Position numbers and translations under genes: made by a program | Part shown: positions 15,321-19,623 of the stretch, piece by piece | Numbering within the stretch: position 1 is the first letter of the stretch | How the letters are laid out: every line of letters begins with the position of its first letter | Notes under the pieces: model-generated | Seen by the model: only the letters and a program-made list of their open reading frames with translations | Databases searched by the model: none | Told to the model about the DNA's origin: nothing | NCBI GenBank assembly: GCA_900544025.1 | Contig: UQTM01000060.1 | Coordinates: forward strand, 1 to 19,623 | Length of the DNA stretch: 19,623 bases | DNA from: an uncultured Odoribacter sp. | GTDB lineage: Bacteria; Bacteroidota; Bacteroidia; Bacteroidales; Marinifilaceae | Direction: 5' to 3'

Positions 15321-16502
15321 ATGAATATGAAAGGTTTGGAATGGATTTTGTTATCCCTGCTGATGGTTTGGAGTGTGGGTAAAGGAGTGGCTCAAAACGG
15401 AGTGTCGCCAGGGGTTGAGGATTACGGCATATATCGTGCTAAGATCGAGGGGAAACGAGTGGGGGTCGTAGCCAATCAAACCGCAGTGGTGCCTGAACTC
15501 AATATGATGCACACCGTAGATTTTCTGAGGGAGAGGGGGGTGAATGTCGTGAAGATATTTTGTCCCGAACACGGCTTCCGGGGGGATGCGGATGCCGGAG
15601 AACAGGTGGGTGATTACCGGGATAAAGTGACGGGGCTGCCTGTGATTTCCCTTTACGGCAAGAAAAAGAAACCACTTCCCGATGATTTAAAAGACATCGA
15701 TGTGCTGATTTTCGATATGCAGGATGTAGGGGTGCGTTTTTATACTTATATCTCGACTTTACATTATGTGATGGAAGCTTGTGCCGAAAACGATATTCCG
15801 TTGATTGTGACCGACCGTCCCAATCCGAATGCTTTTTACGTGGATGGTCCGGTACTCGATTTGAAGCATCGTTCTTTTGTAGGGATGCATCCTGTGCCTG
15901 TGGTGTATGGAATGACGATCGGTGAATATGCCCGTATGGTAAACGGAGAAGGCTGGTTGCAGGGAGGTGAGAAATGCCGTTTAACGGTGGTGGCGTGCCG
16001 GAACTGGGAACGGGACATGACTGTGGAATTACCCCGCAAGCCTTCGCCTAATTTGCCGGATAAAGTTTCGGTGATGCTCTATCCCTCTACCTGCCTGTTT
16101 GAGGGAACGGTGGTCAGTGAAGGGCGGGGGACGACGGTCCCTTTTCAGGTGTTCGGTCATCCGGAATTGAAAAATATGCCTTATTCCTTCACACCCCGCA
16201 GTATAGAAGGAATGAGTAAATCGCCCAAATGCCTGGGAAAGGTATGCTATGGAATGAATTTATCCGGCTGTTACGAAGAGGTGAAAAAGGGAAGGAAATT
16301 ACGTTTGGACTGGCTATTGCTGGCTTACCGGAATTATACCGGGAAAGAGCCGTTTTTTACCTCATTCTTTGAAAAGCTGGCAGGTACGGAGCAATTACGT
16401 AAAGATATTATTGCAGGTAAAGAAGAAGACCAGATCCGGGCTTCGTGGCAAAAAGAGTTGGAAACTTTTAAACAGATCAGGAAAAAGTATTTGATATATT
16501 AA
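15321..16502 (+). CDS. namZ: NamZ-type exo-beta-N-acetylmuramidase (DUF1343)
   Basis: A 393-residue secreted protein; signal peptide MNMKGLEWILLSLLMVWSVG with cleavage near VAQ. The mature region carries the family hallmarks in order: VGVVANQT (47-54), PEHGFRG (82-88), IFDMQDVGVRFYTYISTL, TDRPNPNAFYVDGP, STCLFEGTVVSEGRGTT and PFQVFGHP. NamZ enzymes (Bacillus subtilis YbbC, Tannerella forsythia) release MurNAc from the ends of peptidoglycan fragments. Here it would act in the periplasm in cell-wall recycling or salvage. Full length for the family, no sign of decay. It is separated by only 2 bp from the AsmA-like gene. Muramidase activity is inferred from family. Confidence 0.92.
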   Translation: MNMKGLEWILLSLLMVWSVGKGVAQNGVSPGVEDYGIYRAKIEGKRVGVVANQTAVVPELNMMHTVDFLRERGVNVVKIFCPEHGFRGDADAGEQVGDYRDKVTGLPVISLYGKKKKPLPDDLKDIDVLIFDMQDVGVRFYTYISTLHYVMEACAENDIPLIVTDRPNPNAFYVDGPVLDLKHRSFVGMHPVPVVYGMTIGEYARMVNGEGWLQGGEKCRLTVVACRNWERDMTVELPRKPSPNLPDKVSVMLYPSTCLFEGTVVSEGRGTTVPFQVFGHPELKNMPYSFTPRSIEGMSKSPKCLGKVCYGMNLSGCYEEVKKGRKLRLDWLLLAYRNYTGKEPFFTSFFEKLAGTEQLRKDIIAGKEEDQIRASWQKELETFKQIRKKYLIY

Positions 16503-16504
16503 TC

Positions 16505-19500
16505 ATGAAAACCAAGAAACATCTTTGGAAGCGGGTAGTGAAATGGAGCTTGCTCACCTTGCTTTCTTTATTTGTGATCGTATCGATAGGTGTGGGAGTG
16601 GTGATTTATTTTGTGTTCACACCTTCTAAATTAACTCCGTTGGTGGAAAAAACAGCAAGGGAATATTTGAATGCAGATGTACATTTTGGAAAGATCGAAT
16701 TGACGTTCTTTTCCACTTTTCCCGATTTCGGCTTACAAATGACCGATGGTACGGTGGTTTCGAATGTATTCCGGGATAGTACCGGAGGTACGGAGACACG
16801 CGATTCGCTGATGAGTATCGAGAGTTGTCTGGTGACGGTGAATCCGATGGCTTATCTATTGAAGAACAGAATTGTCGTTAAAGATTTTGTGATCGATAAT
16901 CCTCGGATTTATGCCTATGTCGATTCGACCGGACAGGCCAACTGGGATATTGTCGCGCCTTCCGATACGCTTGCCGTTACCGATACGGTGGCGGGCGACT
17001 CCTTGAGTATGGCTTCCGGTCTCCGGATAAAGAATGTGAGGATCAGGAATGGGAATTTGGTGTTCGACGACCGGAGCACCCAGCTTTACACACGGCTTAC
17101 GGGGCTGAATCTGGGAGTGGACGGTTATTTAGGGCTTAGAAGGTCGAAGCTGAAAGTGGATTTTTCTACGGAAAATGTTCTTTTCTGGCAGGAAGGGAAA
17201 TTGTTGGTAAATCATTTGGCCTTAGGAATCGAAACCGGAATGAAGGTAAATCGTGATTCTTTGCTTTATACACTTGAAAAGGCCGTTTTCGATGTGAATG
17301 GAGTGAAATTCGGAGTGGGCGGAACGCTGAAAGCCGATTCGGTGAACCGGACGTTGGATGTGAAGTTGAAATACGGTATTCACATACCCACTTTGAAGAC
17401 TTTATTAGACCTGGTGCCCGATACGATTTTGCGAAAAACGGATGATGTGGAAGTGAGGGGCGAGGTGCTTTGCCGGGGAGAGATAAACGGGCTTTACGGG
17501 AAAAAGAATATACCTTTGATTACTTCGCAGTTCAAGATTGCCGGAGGATATATTAAATATTCGGGAATGCCTTCCCAGATCGATTCGTTGAATGTAGATT
17601 TCGATGCTTTTGTCGATTTGCAGAAGGAACAGCCTTCTTATTTGCGGATGAAACATTTCTGTGTGAAAGGTGGCGGAATGGATGTCGATGTTACGGGAGA
17701 TGTGGACGATCTGATCGAAGCTCCGGTCGTGAAGGCCAGGATTAAGGCATTGGTGAACTTTGCCGACCTGACGCAGATATTTCCTTTGGCGGATGGTATT
17801 ACCTGTGCCGGAAATATGGATATGTCGCTTCAAACTCATATTCTGGTTTCCGATGTCGTGGCGGCCAATTACGGCAAGTTGAGAGTGGGGGGCTGGTTCC
17901 GGATGAAAGATGTGGATATTTTTATTCCTAAGGACAGTATCGTGCTGAATATGAAGAATGCGGGGATTGTTTTTTCTACTAACCGGAAAAATGAGAAAAC
18001 CTTACAGAAGACCGATTTGCTGAACGGTATTGTCGGTTATTCGGGCTTGGATGTCAATGTGAAAGGGAAGGTACGGCTAAGGATGGATACAACCTATCTG
18101 ACATTGCGCACTTCGCCGTTGAAAGATACGACAGCGGTCGCTTCTATGAGTTCTACCCTTCATCTGGGGAAAATGGTGTTTATCGTGCGCGATACCTTGC
18201 TGGTAGGTTTGAAAAGTGCCCATGTCGATGCGGCCTTGTCACCCTCGAAACGGGATAAAAAAGTGCCCCGGATCAATGCCCATGCCAGTATCGACAGTTT
18301 ACGGCTGCGGGCTATGGGAAACCGTTTAAGCCTGGCGAAAGCAAACGTGCAGGTTGAAGCGGTCAGAAGCCGGAGAAATAAAGACTTTTGGTCGCCGGTT
18401 GGAGAGGTCGATTTCCGGGGATTGCGCGCTTATACGCCTTATTTTCCGCTTCGTATGCGAATGCCGGGTACGAAGATTCGTTTCGACCGGAATGAAATTC
18501 AGTTGGATTCGGCTGTCCTACACCTGGGACGTTCCAATGTGAAACTCACGGGAAGTGTGTCTAACCTGATTAAATCTTTCTTTAAGAAAGAGGATTTGAA
18601 GGCACAGCTGATCGTTACTTCGAAGATGATAGACTGCAATCAAATGATGAGGGCTTTGGATGCCGGAACGGCTTATATGGCAAAAGTACAGGCCGGATTC
18701 CGGGACACGATCAGTCAGGAGGAAGAAGATCTGGAAGATGTCCCGGTGCTGAACGATTCGATCGTGTATGAAGGAAACAATTCTTTGTTTATTGTTCCTA
18801 AAGGTATTGATTTCACTTTCCAGACCGATATAGAGAAAATCCTGTTCGGCAAGTTGGAAATGGACAGTGTGCACGGGGAAGTGACGATGCGTAATCAATG
18901 TATCCAGCTGGAAGACCTTGAATTGCGCTCTTCGGCTGCCAATATGAGCACTTCGGCAGTTTATAGGGCGACCGACACGATAAAGGCTTATACCGGTTTT
19001 GCCTTGCAAATGCACGATATCCGTATCGATAGTTTGGTACATCTGATTCCTTCGCTGGATACGCTATTCCCGATGCTGCGCTCTTTCCAGGGAGTTGTGG
19101 ATTTCCATATCGCTGCGGATGCCTGGCTCGATTCGACGATGATGATCGACCTGCCTACCTTGCGGGCTGCTGCCTATCTGGACGGTAAGGATCTGGTGCT
19201 GATGGACGGGGAAACTTTTGCCGAAATCTCCAAAATGCTGATGTTTAAAAATAAGAAACGGAATCTGATCGATAGCATATCTGTGGATTTAGCCGTAAAG
19301 AACGGTACCGTGAATATTTATCCGTTCCTGGTGGAAATCGACCGTTATAAGGCGGCGGTAGGCGGGGAACATAACATCGATATGACCTTTAAATATCATA
19401 TTTCTATTTTGAAATCTCCCTTGCCTTTCCGGGCGGGAGTCGATATTTCCGGTAACCTGGATAAGATGAAATTTAAGATTACAAAGGCAAAATATAAAGA

Positions 19501-19591
19501 CTTGTTTATTCCTTCCCGGCGGGCGAAAGTGGACAGCACGCAGTTGAATCTGAAATCCCGGATACGGGAATTGCTGAGGGGAAAAGAATAA
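16505..19591 (+). CDS. AsmA-like / large envelope protein
   Basis: A 1028-residue protein with a basic N-terminus (KTKKHLWKRVVKW), one membrane anchor (about residues 13-36), and a long beta-rich periplasmic part starting LTPLVEKTAREYLNADVHFGKIELTFF, a classic AsmA opening in which a repeating beta-groove chain begins. Asp-Ser pairs (DSL, DSV) recur throughout. The C-terminal AsmA_2-like region (FLVEIDRYKAAVGGEHNIDM...) fits the family. Proteins of this group (AsmA, TamB, YhdP) bridge inner and outer membranes and are implicated in phospholipid transport and outer-membrane assembly. It is 2 bp after namZ, suggesting translational coupling. The 1028-residue length is typical of Bacteroidales members. 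Complete, ending 32 bp before the window end. Confidence 0.92.
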   Translation: MKTKKHLWKRVVKWSLLTLLSLFVIVSIGVGVVIYFVFTPSKLTPLVEKTAREYLNADVHFGKIELTFFSTFPDFGLQMTDGTVVSNVFRDSTGGTETRDSLMSIESCLVTVNPMAYLLKNRIVVKDFVIDNPRIYAYVDSTGQANWDIVAPSDTLAVTDTVAGDSLSMASGLRIKNVRIRNGNLVFDDRSTQLYTRLTGLNLGVDGYLGLRRSKLKVDFSTENVLFWQEGKLLVNHLALGIETGMKVNRDSLLYTLEKAVFDVNGVKFGVGGTLKADSVNRTLDVKLKYGIHIPTLKTLLDLVPDTILRKTDDVEVRGEVLCRGEINGLYGKKNIPLITSQFKIAGGYIKYSGMPSQIDSLNVDFDAFVDLQKEQPSYLRMKHFCVKGGGMDVDVTGDVDDLIEAPVVKARIKALVNFADLTQIFPLADGITCAGNMDMSLQTHILVSDVVAANYGKLRVGGWFRMKDVDIFIPKDSIVLNMKNAGIVFSTNRKNEKTLQKTDLLNGIVGYSGLDVNVKGKVRLRMDTTYLTLRTSPLKDTTAVASMSSTLHLGKMVFIVRDTLLVGLKSAHVDAALSPSKRDKKVPRINAHASIDSLRLRAMGNRLSLAKANVQVEAVRSRRNKDFWSPVGEVDFRGLRAYTPYFPLRMRMPGTKIRFDRNEIQLDSAVLHLGRSNVKLTGSVSNLIKSFFKKEDLKAQLIVTSKMIDCNQMMRALDAGTAYMAKVQAGFRDTISQEEEDLEDVPVLNDSIVYEGNNSLFIVPKGIDFTFQTDIEKILFGKLEMDSVHGEVTMRNQCIQLEDLELRSSAANMSTSAVYRATDTIKAYTGFALQMHDIRIDSLVHLIPSLDTLFPMLRSFQGVVDFHIAADAWLDSTMMIDLPTLRAAAYLDGKDLVLMDGETFAEISKMLMFKNKKRNLIDSISVDLAVKNGTVNIYPFLVEIDRYKAAVGGEHNIDMTFKYHISILKSPLPFRAGVDISGNLDKMKFKITKAKYKDLFIPSRRAKVDSTQLNLKSRIRELLRGKE

Positions 19592-19623
19592 TTTAAATAG
19601 AGATGACCGGAGCCGGCTTATAA

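Noticed and set aside
18518..19042. 174-residue frame on the minus strand
   Set aside because: Antisense to the AsmA-like gene, which is full length and has clear family features.
19603..19623. Short ATG frame at the right edge
   Set aside because: It ends after six codons (MTGAGL); no gene can be supported there.

Overview
The window looks like chromosomal DNA from an anaerobic gut-type Bacteroidales bacterium. The evidence is a SusC-style TonB receptor with a carboxypeptidase-like N-terminal domain, several Bacteroidetes-restricted families (DUF4625, DUF3108, DUF4837, Ig-like/Big_5 lipoproteins, NamZ/DUF1343, a large AsmA-like protein), promoters of the Bacteroidetes TTTG-N19-21-TAnnTTTG type, few Shine-Dalgarno sequences, and a ferredoxin-linked 2-oxoacid oxidoreductase. 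The genus cannot be fixed from sequence alone. Odoribacteraceae or a close relative is a guess. No mobile element, CRISPR array, tRNA or rRNA was seen.

Bases 1-3345 (+): a TonB-dependent outer-membrane receptor, cut at its 5' end by the window edge, followed by two small paralogous DUF4625 lipoproteins. Both lipoproteins carry acidic residues straight after the lipidated cysteine, the kind of signal that sends Bacteroidetes lipoproteins to the cell surface. The second has a His-rich stretch. I infer a surface uptake unit, possibly for a metal ion such as zinc. A strong bidirectional terminator (3441-3481) separates it from the next operon.

Bases 3502-6225 (-): a four-gene operon, in transcription order ferredoxin subunit, alpha, beta (TPP-binding) and gamma, for a 2-oxoacid:ferredoxin oxidoreductase of the VOR/KOR type. 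Upstream is the only long non-coding stretch (6226-6901). It is very AT-rich near the operon, has repeated TCACA/TGTGA half-sites and an 8-bp dyad, and holds a GC-rich hairpin farther away.

Bases 6902-11201 (+): a LolC/E-like (FtsX-fold) permease, a TonB-like energy transducer with a charged linker, a cytoplasmic-looking protein combining helical repeats with a GH16-like domain whose catalytic acidic residues are all replaced, and a ComF-type phosphoribosyltransferase.

Bases 11420-15197 (+): a likely operon of three envelope proteins of unknown function (Big_5 Ig-like lipoprotein, DUF3108 protein, DUF4837 lipoprotein), closed by a clear terminator. Bases 15321-19591 (+): a NamZ-type exo-N-acetylmuramidase and an AsmA-like protein 2 bp apart. 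The right half of the window is therefore mostly cell-envelope maintenance. The strongest candidates for something undescribed are the GH16-like pseudoenzyme with helical repeats (9048-10463) and the receptor/DUF4625 pair unit (1-3345).
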